NCBI RefSeq assembly: GCF_026914185.1
Contig: NC_070558.1
Span: 682,001 to 746,000, forward strand
Source of the DNA: Puccinia triticina
Lineage: Eukaryota; Basidiomycota; Pucciniomycetes; Pucciniales; Pucciniaceae
Length of the DNA stretch: 64,000 nt
Direction of reading: 5' to 3'
The notes under the pieces are model-generated. The model did no database searches, was not told the origin of the DNA, and saw nothing but the letters and a program-made list of their open reading frames with translations. The position numbers and the translations under genes were made by a program. The stretch's first letter is position 1. Each line of letters begins with the position of its first letter. Positions 43,894-54,392 of the stretch are shown here, piece after piece.

Positions 43894-44146
43894 TTTTGTT
43901 TCCTGGCTGAAAAGATCTCACATGAAGGAACTACAATTTCACATCTTATGATCTTATTTTCTTGAGTTTGATTCACAGGTCTGCAACATCACTGCATAAA
44001 CTAATGCTTGGTCAGTTTTGACATTGTCCAAGCAGTCATTGAACAGAGTTTATCCAACGAGTTCTGCAATCCAGACCCGGCACATTACAGAACTTGTTGG
44101 AAAAAATCTGTTTGATGACTGCTTGCACACTTTATGCAATTATGGT
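43894..44146. other. Non-coding spacer
   Basis: 3' flank of the hypothetical gene. No feature is recognised. Confidence 0.4.
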
Positions 44147-44402
44147 TATGGTATTCAAAATTGCATATGTCACTATTTACATAAAATCATAAAACCAATT
44201 TTGGCTGGGAGATGTCAGCATGCAGAAAACTTTAAGTGACATCTCCCAGCCAAAATTGCAGTTTATGATTTTATGTAAAAAAATCTTATGCAATTTTGGC
44301 TGGGAGATGTCACTTTGAGTTTTATGCACGCTGACATCTCCCAGCTAAAATTGGCTTTATGATTTTATGTAAACCGTGACATATGCAATTTTGAACACCA
44401 TA
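44147..44402. repeat. Foldback element, TATGGTGTTCAAA family, variant with internal inverted units
   Basis: Left end TATGGTATTCAAAATTGCAT, with the complementary right end ATGCAATTTTGAACACCATA at 44383-44402. Inside are four alternating-orientation copies of 'ttttggctgggagatgtca', so the whole 256 bp can form nested hairpins. Confidence 0.75.
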
Positions 44403-44767
44403 AATATCCCCTTGTTTCAGGGGCCAGGGGACCCGGCGCGCCGGAGGCGCCATGCAAAGCGAGCCTCTGAAAGAGGGGCTTGTGAGCAAAGTCCAAGCCA
44501 TGTCCTGAGAACTGTGGCCTTTTGTGGTTTTTTTGGCCTCTTGGAAAATGAAGCACTTATGTTGGAACTCCCAAACCACAAACCCAATCAACCTGCCTTG
44601 AACTTTCACATGTAGGCAAACATCTTGGTTTTGCGGCTATGTATTTTTTTACATATTTTGAAGAAATAGTATCAATTTCCTTGGATGTGAGCAAGAGTCT
44701 CTGCTGGAGATTGGATGTTGGAGTCATTGCATAATAGTGGTTTACTTTAAAGTATGCCATACAGATT
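44403..44767. other. Non-coding spacer
   Basis: No gene is recognised. It is GC-rich at 44415-44460. Confidence 0.4.
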
Positions 44768-44949
44768 TATGGTGTTCAAAGTTGGTTTGCATAATTTTAT
44801 GCATGCATAAATTGTAAAATCATAAAAATATTTTGGTGAGGAATTTTTGTATTACATATAATCAGACAGGCATATCCCCTGCAAAAAAGATTTTATGATT
44901 TTATGATTTATGCATGCATAAAATTATGCAAATCAACTTTGAACACATA
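44768..44949. repeat. Foldback element, TATGGTGTTCAAA family
   Basis: 182 bp with near-perfect arms of about 46 bp (TATGGTGTTCAAAGTTGG... and its complement), including ATGCATGCATAAAT. A nearly identical copy is at 61740-61920. TA ends are consistent with a TA target. Confidence 0.85.
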
Positions 44950-44951
44950 AT

Positions 44952-45154
44952 AGGGGGGTTCACAATAGGATGAAAATAAAACTTTAAAGCTAATTTTAAG
45001 GCCTTTATGAACAATTTTTTAAAAAGTGAAGAAGTTGCTCTGATTCTCAGGGGACACCCAGTCCTGCACATCTTGCCAGATTTTTAAAAATTTGTTGATA
45101 AAGGCCTTAAAATTGACTCTAAGATTTTATTTTTATCCTATTGTGAACCCCCCT
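44952..45154. mobile_element. MITE with PIF/Harbinger ends, copy 2
   Basis: 203 bp, AGGGGGGTTCACAA...TTGTGAACCCCCCT. It is flanked by AAT at 44949-44951 and AAT at 45155-45157. The right-hand AAT is simultaneously the left target copy of the large transposon that follows. Internal sequence matches the MITE at 41332. Confidence 0.88.
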
Positions 45155-45521
45155 AATAGGGGGGTTCACGATTGGATTTCACCAGAAATTTATAACCACC
45201 CCACCAGGAGAGTTGCGCACGCTGCGCACCTAAAATTTTAACTCAATTTTAACTCACCAGAAAAGACCCACCAGCAAAATTTACTGGCGGCTCAGCAACG
45301 GAAACCGACTGGCATCCGATCACCTGCCAGAGGAGAAGCCCCCAAACACCCACCCTCACCTTGGACCGGCACACATCCGGCCATCACCCGCCCATCAGAA
45401 ACTGCTCGCTTCCCTTGACGACCTTGGAACCCATCCCTTCATCACCCGCTCGCCTGGCCACCTCCGAGCACACGAGCCAAGTGGTATCGTCATCACCTGC
45501 TCGCCCCGGCATTCACCTCTG

Positions 45522-46876
45522 ATGCACAAGTATAGCGAGCGGCAACAGTTCATTCGTGACCTGTTCATGATGATCATCTTCCTTCATCATCAAGAGACTG
45601 ACGACATGCTCGATTCTATCTTGGGGATACCAACAGTCCCTTCCCTTGGCGCGACGGTGGCTCCTGACGATCCCGGGCATGCTTTGGTGTTGGACCTCCT
45701 GTTCGAGGATGAAGAAACCATATCTGATATGCTCGGCTTGGTGCTCAGTAACCGGTACTTGCACACTCGATCGCCGGGAAAGACACACAACGAATACAAC
45801 TTGGTGCGCCTGTTTGAGATGAGGGACAAAGATTTCAAACAAGCGGTCCGAACGACGCAATCGGGCTTCATTTGGCTTCTTGAAAAGATATACGCTAACC
45901 CAATCTTCCAGAGCAACAGCCCTCGACAACAGCTCCCAATACCTCACCAGTTAGCCCTCACCCTCGAAAGGCTTGGTTCCAACAGCAATGGGGCCTCGGT
46001 GGGAAGATTTGCCAGGAACCTCTGCGTGGGCCGTGGAACTGTTGTCAAAATTACTCGCCGGGTGGTTCGCGCGATCAACGACTTGTCTGGTTCTCACCTG
46101 ATATGGCCGGATGCGAACAGACGAAGAGAGATCTCCAACGTTATGAAGGCAGAAGGATTCGAAGGCTGTGTTGGCTTTGTTGATGGCAGAACCATCCCCC
46201 TCTACCAGCGCCCGAGCATCGATGGCGAGGTGTTTTTTGATCGAAAAAAACGTTACTCGATCAACTGCCAGGTAGTCTGCGACTGCGATCGGTACATCAC
46301 GGCGTACATGACCGGTTGGCCCGGCTCCTGCGGGGATAGCCTAGTATTCAAGAAAATGAAGCTCTGGTTAGAGCCCGAGGCTCATTTTGACCCAGGTGAG
46401 GGATCATGTGCTATGTGGTTGTGGTTAAACTAATACTGACCGCATTATTGCACGCAGGCCAGTACCTCATTGCCGACTCGGCCTATGAATTGACTCGCCA
46501 TTGCATCCCGGCGTACAAGGCACCCGCCGCATACATCAAGGAGAACACGGAGTTTAATTACTGCCTTGCGCGGTCCCGCGTGCGAAACGAGCACACGATT
46601 GGGATCCTCAAGGGCCGATGGGCCTCCCTCCAGCACTTACGTCTGGCTATCCAAAAGCCATCAGACATGAAAGAAATTATCCGATGGGTCCACTGTTGTG
46701 TCACTCTGCACAACATGCTCGCTAGTCTAGGCGATTCTTGGGACGTCTTGGATACCCCGGCTGAAGATTCTCATCCTGCGGAAAACTCAATCGATGACTC
46801 CGCAAGATCTCATCGTGATAGTGTACAGTCACGTTGTCTTCAGACCAATTACTCCCTTGGAGTATTGCCGTTGTGA
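45522..46876 (+). CDS. PIF/Harbinger transposase (DDE_Tnp_4 superfamily)
   Basis: Cuts and rejoins transposon ends. Exon 1 is 45522-46395, a 62-bp phase-1 intron follows, and exon 2 is 46458-46876, giving 430 residues. A helix-turn-helix-like region lies at about residues 140-185 (LPIPHQLALTLERL ... SVGRFARNLCVGRGTV). The catalytic triad is Asp221 (VGFVDGRTIPL), Asp298 (LIADSAYEL) and Glu336 (RVRNEHTIGILKGRW), all present. The family's conserved C-terminal LHNML follows (VTLHNMLASL). Start is the first Met after the GC-rich 5' leader of the element. Its presumed partners are the two minus-strand proteins in the same transposon. Confidence 0.92.
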
Positions 46877-47028
46877 TTCTGCTCACTATAGGTATCCATC
46901 CTCTTACTTGTTTTGATTGTCTTTCTATCCATCCTCTTTCTTGTTTTGATTCTCTTTCACATTTAATTTTCTTTCCACGTTTTTCATAACTAGTAGTGCT
47001 GGATTAAAATCATAAATGGATATCTTGT

Positions 47029-47728
47029 TCAGGAGCTTATAGTAGTAGCATCTGAGTTGTTGCCGTCCTCGCGGTCTGCCCTTTCAGGCACAACTTGTTG
47101 AGCTTCATCGTCGGATGAGCCTCTCCCTTGCCGGTACACGCGTACAAAATCCCTAAGGGTTTCGCGGTGCATAACTGAATGCAGGACATCCCAATGCGGA
47201 CATCGTTGGAGGGTATAGTCTGAGGTAGCAAGGCCCTAATTCGTCAGTCCTTGCGTGGCTTGTAGGGAATTCCTGGAGAAACTCACTGCGAAGGATCCGC
47301 ATACCCTCATTGCCTAGGCTGGCATAAAGCTCATCTTGGCTTCGGGCCATGAAATCACGAGCTATCTGGTAACTCCTTTGAAGGTAACGGATTCAATCAA
47401 TTATAGCTATGTATGCCCAAATCACGGTCACTTCAGCTTGTACGGGTAGGTAAGAACAGGGAATTCTGGTCTTACCTCTATTATCTTGTCGGATATTATG
47501 ATCAAGCATGATCCCTTGAATCTCATCGGTCACCAGCTCTCGGTTTGCCCGGTCAAACCACAAACGGCCCTCGCCCCTCCATCGGTCGTAGTTGCCAGGT
47601 ACTGCGAGCCAGTCGAGGAGGATAATCAAGCTGGATGGCCCGCCGTTGATGCCATCGTTAGACCATGAGGCTCTTCTGGGTTCTCTGTGAGTGCGATTGC
47701 GGGCAGTTCGTTGATACCTAATAGCCAT
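47029..47728 (-). CDS. Small Harbinger accessory protein, SANT/trihelix-like
   Basis: Exons 47728-47476, 47361-47305 and 47219-47029 (phase-1 introns of 114 and 85 bp) join to 166 residues with no internal stop. Residues about 20-70 contain a Trp-spaced motif (W..........LLDWL..PGNYDRWRG...) followed by a CPHWDVLHSVM segment. The order resembles Myb/SANT-like DNA-binding proteins carried by fungal DNA transposons. The tail is acidic. The splice pattern was chosen because it alone keeps the CPHWDVL frame. It may act in end recognition or complex assembly; this is inferred from context. Confidence 0.6.
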
Positions 47729-48309
47729 TTTCCCGGCGGGTTTCTGGGAGCTGGTGGGAGGAAGAGCTGTTGAGTTAGCCTGGGCGTCCACCTCCAGGCA
47801 ATACAGGGAATACAGGCAATACAGCTTGTCCAAACCACAACTGAGCCGTGTGTTTGGATGTGGCTTGGGGTATTTTTTGGCCCCTGAGTTGCTCATATGA
47901 TCATGTATGAAGGAATAATTTGATTCCATAAAAGCGAGCAATACGAGTTATATTCCAAGGAAGCCAACAAACACATCGTGGTATTCAGACGGATAGGAAA
48001 TCATAACCAATAACGGAAAACATCAGACCACAGCAGGTGAAGAGAGAGGAGACGTTTGGGGGGGGGGGGCAGTCAAGAGAGACCGCTACAACCACAGCAG
48101 GTGAAGGGAGAGGGGATCGGATGACCACAGTGATTGTTGGGGGGGGGGCATATCTAAAACGTGGCAAATATCAATTGTGGGAGTAAATCTGTCCTCCTTC
48201 GCGTCAAGAGAGACCGCTACACGAACTGAGGGCCGCCAAGAAAATATCAGTATTAGTCTGTGTTGAAGTACTATGTCAAGAGGGAACAAGAGTGACAAAC
48301 CACTCGGCT

Positions 48310-49868
48310 TCATCCATAAATAACCTTCAAAAGCGCCTCAACCTCGGCGGCGGTCTTGCCCTGACCTATGAACTCGCGTGCACTTTCCATCCTTGCCTGA
48401 GCCAATGTTAGTTGGGCCGTCACCGATTGGTTCGCACGATCCACCTCTTGCGCGTGGCGTAGCTTTTCGCGATCTGATTCATGCTGAAGGCGATTGCGCT
48501 CGCGCTCCTTATCCCAGGACATATGCTCTTTGAGGTAAGCGAATTTCTCGGTGTTGGCGCTTTCGAAGGCGGAGGCAAGACTCTTGGATTTCGTTTGATT
48601 GCTGCGATTGGGTCCCACAGGAGTTGAATCAGCTGATTGTTGATTAGCAAACGCTCGGCGGCCAGCTGGTGCGGCCTCGTCAGCCGCAGATTGATAGCCA
48701 CTCAGGGCCGCACTGCCATGTGTTGCTTGATGGATCAAACGCTGAGATATCAAGCTTGGGGAGGGATCTGCAGCAGTCCCACTCAAATCAAGGGGCGGAG
48801 GGAGCTCTTCATCCTCACCGACGAAGTTTGGGCCGTCGATAGGTTGTGCGAGCGTATCTGGAAGGAGCCGGATGTTTGGAGTGATGATGCCCGAGGGGGG
48901 CAGCTCGTCTTGAGTCTCATCCCAGCCCGAATAGAAGATCTCCTGAGTGGACTGAGGAGCATCGGAGCCATCATACAGATTGCCTCCCGTCATGGAGTCG
49001 AACTCGGCCAAAGGGGTGATGTTTGCCTTTGCTCCAAAGATTGAGTACATCCGTTTGTAGCACGGGCACTTACTCTCGAGGATCTCGGCCAGAGTAGGCA
49101 GGTCTTCACCCTCTTCGATCCCGGCCCACGCTTTGGCCTTCGCAAACCGCTTCTTGTAGCCATCGATTCGTTGGCGGAGCTGGGACCCGGTGAGATGCAG
49201 GCGGGAGTTAGACTTATCGTTAATGTAGATCGCAAACATGTCGTACGCCGCCGCCTTTGTGACCTTGGTTGTGCCAACCACCGTCTTGGCCCCATCACCA
49301 TACAAGCGGGTATAGTTGGCCTCCTCCTCGAGATAAGAGCATACATGCTCGTAGTCTTCAGTCACGAACGGCGGGTTAGCGTCCGAGCCAGTCGTCTGGG
49401 ATGCAGGTGGGGCAGATCCGATTTGGGTGGTCGCACCTTTCAACGGTTGAGAAGTACGGCGAGGGTTACGAGAGCGGGGGGCATTCTTCTTTCCGCCTTT
49501 GCCTTTGTACCTATCGGCAACACCGTGAGTCTTGATTCTTGCCTCTTCTGCCTCGGCTCGAGCAAGCTCCGCCCGATGTGCGATCATCTGCGCTTTAGTC
49601 CTGCGGGCCCGTTTTGGCTTCCCACTCGCTGGCGCAGGGTCCAGGGGAGGCGATTGAGATCTGGTGCCTGACATTGAAATGGTGTTCAGCGAGAGCGACG
49701 GGCTACAATCGGATTGGAGGCGGAGGTCGGATACGTTGGGAGACAGGCCGGATGGGCTATCAAACAAGCTGGGATCCAACTAAGGTTTGGGGAAGGGATC
49801 AGTCGGGGGTGAGTTATGATCAAAAGGGATGGGAATGGAGATGTACATACCTGACTGGATATGCTCAT
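48310..49868 (-). CDS. Harbinger Myb/trihelix-like DNA-binding partner
   Basis: Exon 1 encodes MSISSQ (49868-49851), a 71-bp intron follows, and exon 2 is 49779-48310, giving 495 residues. The N-terminus is Ser-rich and followed by a Lys/Arg block (KPKRARRTKAQMIAHRAELAR) that can act as a nuclear signal. The central domain (about residues 140-260) runs from a Glu/Tyr-rich segment (YEHVCSYLEEEANYTRLYGD) to LTGSQLRQRIDGYKKRFAKA and KCPCYKRMYSIFGAKANITP, a pattern typical of rust Myb-like transposon proteins. The C-terminus is a predicted coiled coil (KERERNRLQHESDREKLRHA). In known Harbinger systems such a protein binds transposon ends and imports the transposase. Confidence 0.78.
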
Positions 49869-50174
49869 TTGGGAACACTGAGCCAAAAAAAAAGATCAAT
49901 CGAGGTGGGTGAAACGGCGGCGGAGTGTCAGAGGTGTGACGTTGGCTGTTGGAAATGGTGGGATTGCCGGAATCGGGTGAGGGGGGGGGGTCTGATGTGG
50001 GAGCCGCACTTCTAAATTTTTATGATGGCGGGGGGATGACCAGTAGCAGTTTATCGCTTCTGGTGGTTGTTTGTGTTGGGATTTTATGCTTAATTTTAAG
50101 TGTGAATATCCACCAGCAAGAAAATTTTTAGGGGTTCACCAGAAACGTTTTATCCAATCGTGAACCCCCCTAAT

Positions 50175-50889
50175 TGATCACTTGGTACCTTGTTCATTTA
50201 CATAATACATAATGCATAGAAAGGAAAGATTGCGGAAGATATGTAAATGAGTAAGAAGAATCCTGGGGTCCTCGCTCCAAAAAATGGAAATTTCATTGAT
50301 TTATTGAAAGTGAAGGAAGCGACCCCTGGCATAGCGTAGAAAGATGAAGAAAAATCGGGGCTTTCGGCCGGTCCAGGCTGAACGGATTTCCTCCGGGAAG
50401 GTGGGGCAAATGGCAGGCCTCCTTCGGAGGTTCGCTTCGCGCCACAGGCTGTACCAGGGCCCTCCGAAGCGAGGGACTTCTGTTAAGTTAGGTGCATGTT
50501 GCACACTGCAACGGGGCAACATTGTTGCACACTGCAATGTTGCCCCGTTGCAGTGTCGTAATTATGGCGCGGCTGGTTAAACGTCAGGAACTTGTTAGAC
50601 GAGCAAATGCACAGGTTGTTCCCCTTTGAGGTCGACATTTAAACAAGAGTCCAAAGTTTGTCACGATGCCAAAGAACAATAAATGTTTGGAGGCCGTTGA
50701 AGTGACCCGGTGGTGTAGCACACCACCCTACCAACATTTTCCAAAATTAGAAATCCCTCAAAGACTTTATAGACTTTTTAAGAACCACCCACCGCTCCCC
50801 CCTCCTCCTCCCTTTCTCCAGACACCAATAAATCGCGTTAGATAATTTCCGAGACAGAACACAGTGAACTCACCCTACTTGTTAGCAAG
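50175..50889. other. Upstream region of desaturase copy 1
   Basis: Contains a perfect 22-bp hairpin (50503-50524 with 50535-50556) and GC-rich inverted pieces at 50385-50475. The last 150 bp (from 'ttagaaatccct') resembles the upstream region of desaturase copy 2 and so probably includes the promoter. Confidence 0.5.
50503..50556. repeat. Perfect 22-bp inverted repeat with 10-nt loop
   Basis: Left arm ACACTGCAACGGGGCAACAT and two further bases; the right arm is the exact complement. It could be a small foldback or a regulatory hairpin. Confidence 0.8.
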
Positions 50890-52828
50890 ATGGCCTCGTC
50901 TGCTCCGCCTACCGCCTCCGATCACGACGGTTTGGTATCGAGGCCTGAAAAAGTTATCCATCTCACCTCCTCCCCATCCTCGCCGACTATGTCTTCTTCA
51001 CCCAAATCCCTTACCAACGATGAAGATGATATACCAACGTTTGAATTATCCGAGTTTACTATCAAAGAGTTATTGGGCGCGATCCCTGCCCACTGTTTTG
51101 AACGATCCCTGTTCAAGAGTTCACTCTATGTCCTCAGAGACTCAAGCTTTACAATCGCCCTGGTCTTCTTGGGCCGTCAGATCGACCCCAACTTCAACCG
51201 TATCGATGGCCAACTTGTTAATGGCCGCGAGGGTGCTATTTTGAATTTTCTTGCTTGGGCTTTTTACGGCTATTGGATGGGTTTAGTTTGGATGGGTTCG
51301 TCCGTCTCATTCCTTGTCTCATCCTTATCCAGTTCTTTCGACCCTCACCTGCATGCACAAGGCTCTTTGACTTGATTATTGGCTGGTAACGTTCTCTTGA
51401 ATCGTCCATCGACATGAATAGGTTTCTGGGTCTTGGGCCATGAGTGTGGCCATCACGCCTTCTCCCCTTACAATTCGATCAACCTCGCAGTTGGCTGGGT
51501 CTTGCACTCCGCCCTCCTCGTACCCTTTCACTCCTGGAGGATCACCCATGCCCAACACCATGCCGGGACATGCCACATGAAGCGAGAGCAAGCCTTCGTG
51601 CCTTGCACGCGCTCCCAGCTTGGACTACCTCCACTAGCAGACGGTTGCAGCAAGAAAGAGGTAGACGGGTCTCATCCCCCCAGCTTGTGAGTCAAAAGAC
51701 CTAATTTGTTTCGACTTGCTTCCTATCTACACCTTGGTACTGCACAGCAGCTTAGTCTTTCCTGCGACATCTTTGTCCATTGTGTGACTACAGTTACGAT
51801 AAAGTGGACGATCTACTCGTGGATGCTCCCCTCTGGGCTTTGTTTAAGTTGATCATCCATCAGTCAATCGGGTTCACCACCTACCTATTGACCAATGCAT
51901 CAGGCCAGAAGCATTATCCCCGTTGGTGGACGAATCGTAAGCGTTTTCTTCCTCGTCTCTCACATCTTTTTATTTATATCGTTTCCTGAGCTGGTTCATA
52001 ATGATTGTTTTGCAAATATTTTCAATCTGCAGACTTGAACCCATACGCCATTATGTTTGGCCCGCGCCATCGATCCCAGGTTTTGTGGTCGGATCTTGGT
52101 ATTGCTATCACTATTAGCTGCTTGACTTATCTTGGCAAACATACCGATTTTTTGACGGTCTTCAAGTATTACATTGTACCCTACCTCATAGTTCATGTAA
52201 GTTATGCAAGTTCCAAGTTTAAGTGCTTTACTCGACCCTGACTTGTCAATATCTAGCACTGGATGGTGTTGATTACTTTCTTGCAACACACCGATCCTTC
52301 GCTACCTCATTATCGCGAAGGAGCTTTCACCTTTCAACGTGGCGCAATTGCCACCATGGACAGGTTAGCGTGTTTCACAATTTATAAACATGTGCGCAAA
52401 CTGATCTCAATGGCCTTCATCACCCGTCTTTATCCAGAAAGATCCATGGCTTTTTCACCCATGGTTTGGCCGAAACCCATGTCGCTCACCACTTGTTCTC
52501 CAGGATCCCTCACTACAACGCCTGGGATGCAACCGATGCATTGAAAGTCAAGTTAGGTAAACATTACAATTCCTCAGACGAGAATTTTTGGTACAGCCTC
52601 TAGAAATGCTTCAGACAATGTCGCGTAAGTCCAATAAGTTTCTTAGAATAAACGGTTATCCTTATCGGAACTGACTCTTTGAGGGTTTTCAAGTTTGTCG
52701 AAGACGAAGGTGATGTGGTATTCTACAAGAATGCCAAAGGCAAAGCTGCCAGACGATATGTTCCGAGGGACATTATCAGCATCGATGCCAGCGACTCGGG
52801 CGTTGATGTAGACGAGTCTACCAAATAA
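50890..52828 (+). pseudogene. Delta-12 fatty acid desaturase, tandem copy 1, truncated by TAG
   Basis: Membrane-bound diiron desaturase converting oleate to linoleate. Exons 50890-51295, 51422-51686, 51794-51936, 52033-52196, 52257-52363 and 52438 onward parallel copy 2 exon by exon. All three His boxes are present (HECGHH, HAQHH, HVAHH). In exon 6 codon 417 is TAG (52601-52603) where copy 2 has TGG (Trp), giving a 416-residue product. The remaining C-terminal 50 or so codons (52604 to about 52828, including the conserved [12 protein letters not shown] block) are still readable after the stop, which suggests a recent lesion. The truncated enzyme keeps its metal ligands, so residual activity cannot be excluded. 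Confidence 0.82.
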
Positions 52829-54392
52829 AATTCTTCATAGATCTCTCACTTCCACTCAACGTAGTAGTATTGAGGTTGATTTATCACGAGAAAATTTTCC
52901 TCCAATTAGATCCTCCATAAGTAGAACCAAGCTGAGGTGGAGCATTAAAATCCAACGCTAAAAGTTATACAGATCAAGAAAACGGTATATGCCGATTATC
53001 TAGTGCTAGGCTCTCGCCCTGCCTTCTGAGCTTTTGTCTATCTTGAAATCGCCCAGCGTTCCTTTTTCCTTTTCCTTGGTCTCAGTCACTGGTCTTATTC
53101 CCTCCAAAGTCTTTCACATATGTTAGCCGAGCTTGAAAACACATGCGTTGTACCCCCGGAGCCCGAGGGTCCTCAGAAATGTCTCAAGCTTGCGCGAAAG
53201 AACCTTACCAAAGAGAGTCATTCAAAGCCTGAGTAACTTGGGGCGAATTTCGTTTTAATTTGGCAAGTAAATAAGAAGCTGGTGGCCTAAATCTTTCACC
53301 ATTTCACTCGTTGAGCTCATGCCTTCTGCCCCAGTTCTGGGACATGTTTCAGGCTTGCACTGTAAAAAAAACCTCTTGCAGTTAAGCTAGCTGCAACCTG
53401 ATTGCTCTGGGGCTGGCTGGACTGGGTCCATCCTAGCTGGGCCAACTGACCCCAAAAAGTGAGAGGATTCCAATGGTCCAGCTCTCAGACTTAACCTATG
53501 AATCTCGAAATTGTAGAAGTTACAACTTTCCCTCCCAATAGCTGTTGCCATGCTGGGTTCAGTACAGGATGAGACGTGAAAAAATGGTGGTGTCAAAATT
53601 TGGAAAACTCACAACTCACCCTCAAACTTCAAAGCCAGCTTTGGGAAGTGCTGTTGTATATATCCAATTGACAATGACATCCGGCAAGACCCGTGTTGTA
53701 TGTAAACTAAGCCTGGAAGATTGATAGCCGACATCCCACCCCCTCTTCGTGTGAGAAGCTATAAGTTAAGCTAGGTTTTTTCCCCTGAGGGTTGTGTGAG
53801 CTGGACATCCATTTTTTTTTTCTCATGTTCCCGGTACTCCTATCAATATTCAGGATCCATCCAGCCATCACCCACTGTAGCTATGTATGGGTCAAGATTA
53901 AAGATTTTCTCTGTTCTGTCGATGTCCATCGTTCATCCTGTGAATCGACTAGTTACATATGGCTGTTTACGAGGCTGTTGTCGCGCCTCCTGAAGGTTTT
54001 TTTGCTGTTAAAATTAGGTTTATGAATGAAGACCCTCTGACAGTTTCGTCGTGCAAATTGCATAAAATCGCCGCGCCGACGTGGCCCGTTGCCAGTAATT
54101 TTGCATTCAAAAGCCACGGCCATCGAGGGCGTAGGCACCTTCCCAATCGCAATCGTCATTTCCAATCGATTCTTGTTTTCTCGTCTCTGAGTGTTCGATC
54201 AGTAGCAAGGCTACCAAGCTTAGCACTCCCCCTTCCCCCGACATCTTCCGACATTAGAAATCCCTGATACTTAGACGTCGTAGACTTTCTTAAAGAACCA
54301 CCTCCTCGGCCCCCCTTGCTCAAGCCACCCACATTTCGTGTTACCCAAACAAGCAAACCGAACCCAGCAATCCCGCCTCACTCAGCAGGAAG
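52829..54392. other. Intergenic region between the desaturase copies
   Basis: The first roughly 250 bp resembles the 3' flank of copy 2, and the last roughly 140 bp resembles the 5' flank of copy 1, so the duplicated unit includes flanking DNA. Nothing else is recognised; short open frames have no coding character. Confidence 0.5.

Larger units (their letters stand above)
45158..50171. mobile_element. Autonomous PIF/Harbinger-type DNA transposon with three genes
   Basis: 5014 bp between AGGGGGGTTCACGATTGGAT and its complement (ATCCAATCGTGAACCCCCCT), flanked by AAT (45155-45157, 50172-50174). The subterminal CACCAGAAA occurs near both ends. It carries a DDE_Tnp_4-type transposase (plus), a small Trp-motif DNA-binding-like protein (minus) and a large Myb/trihelix-like protein (minus). 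A 3-bp duplication, a transposase with an HTH, and an accompanying Myb-like gene are the hallmarks of PIF/Harbinger. All catalytic acids and frames appear intact, so the element may still be active. Confidence 0.9.
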
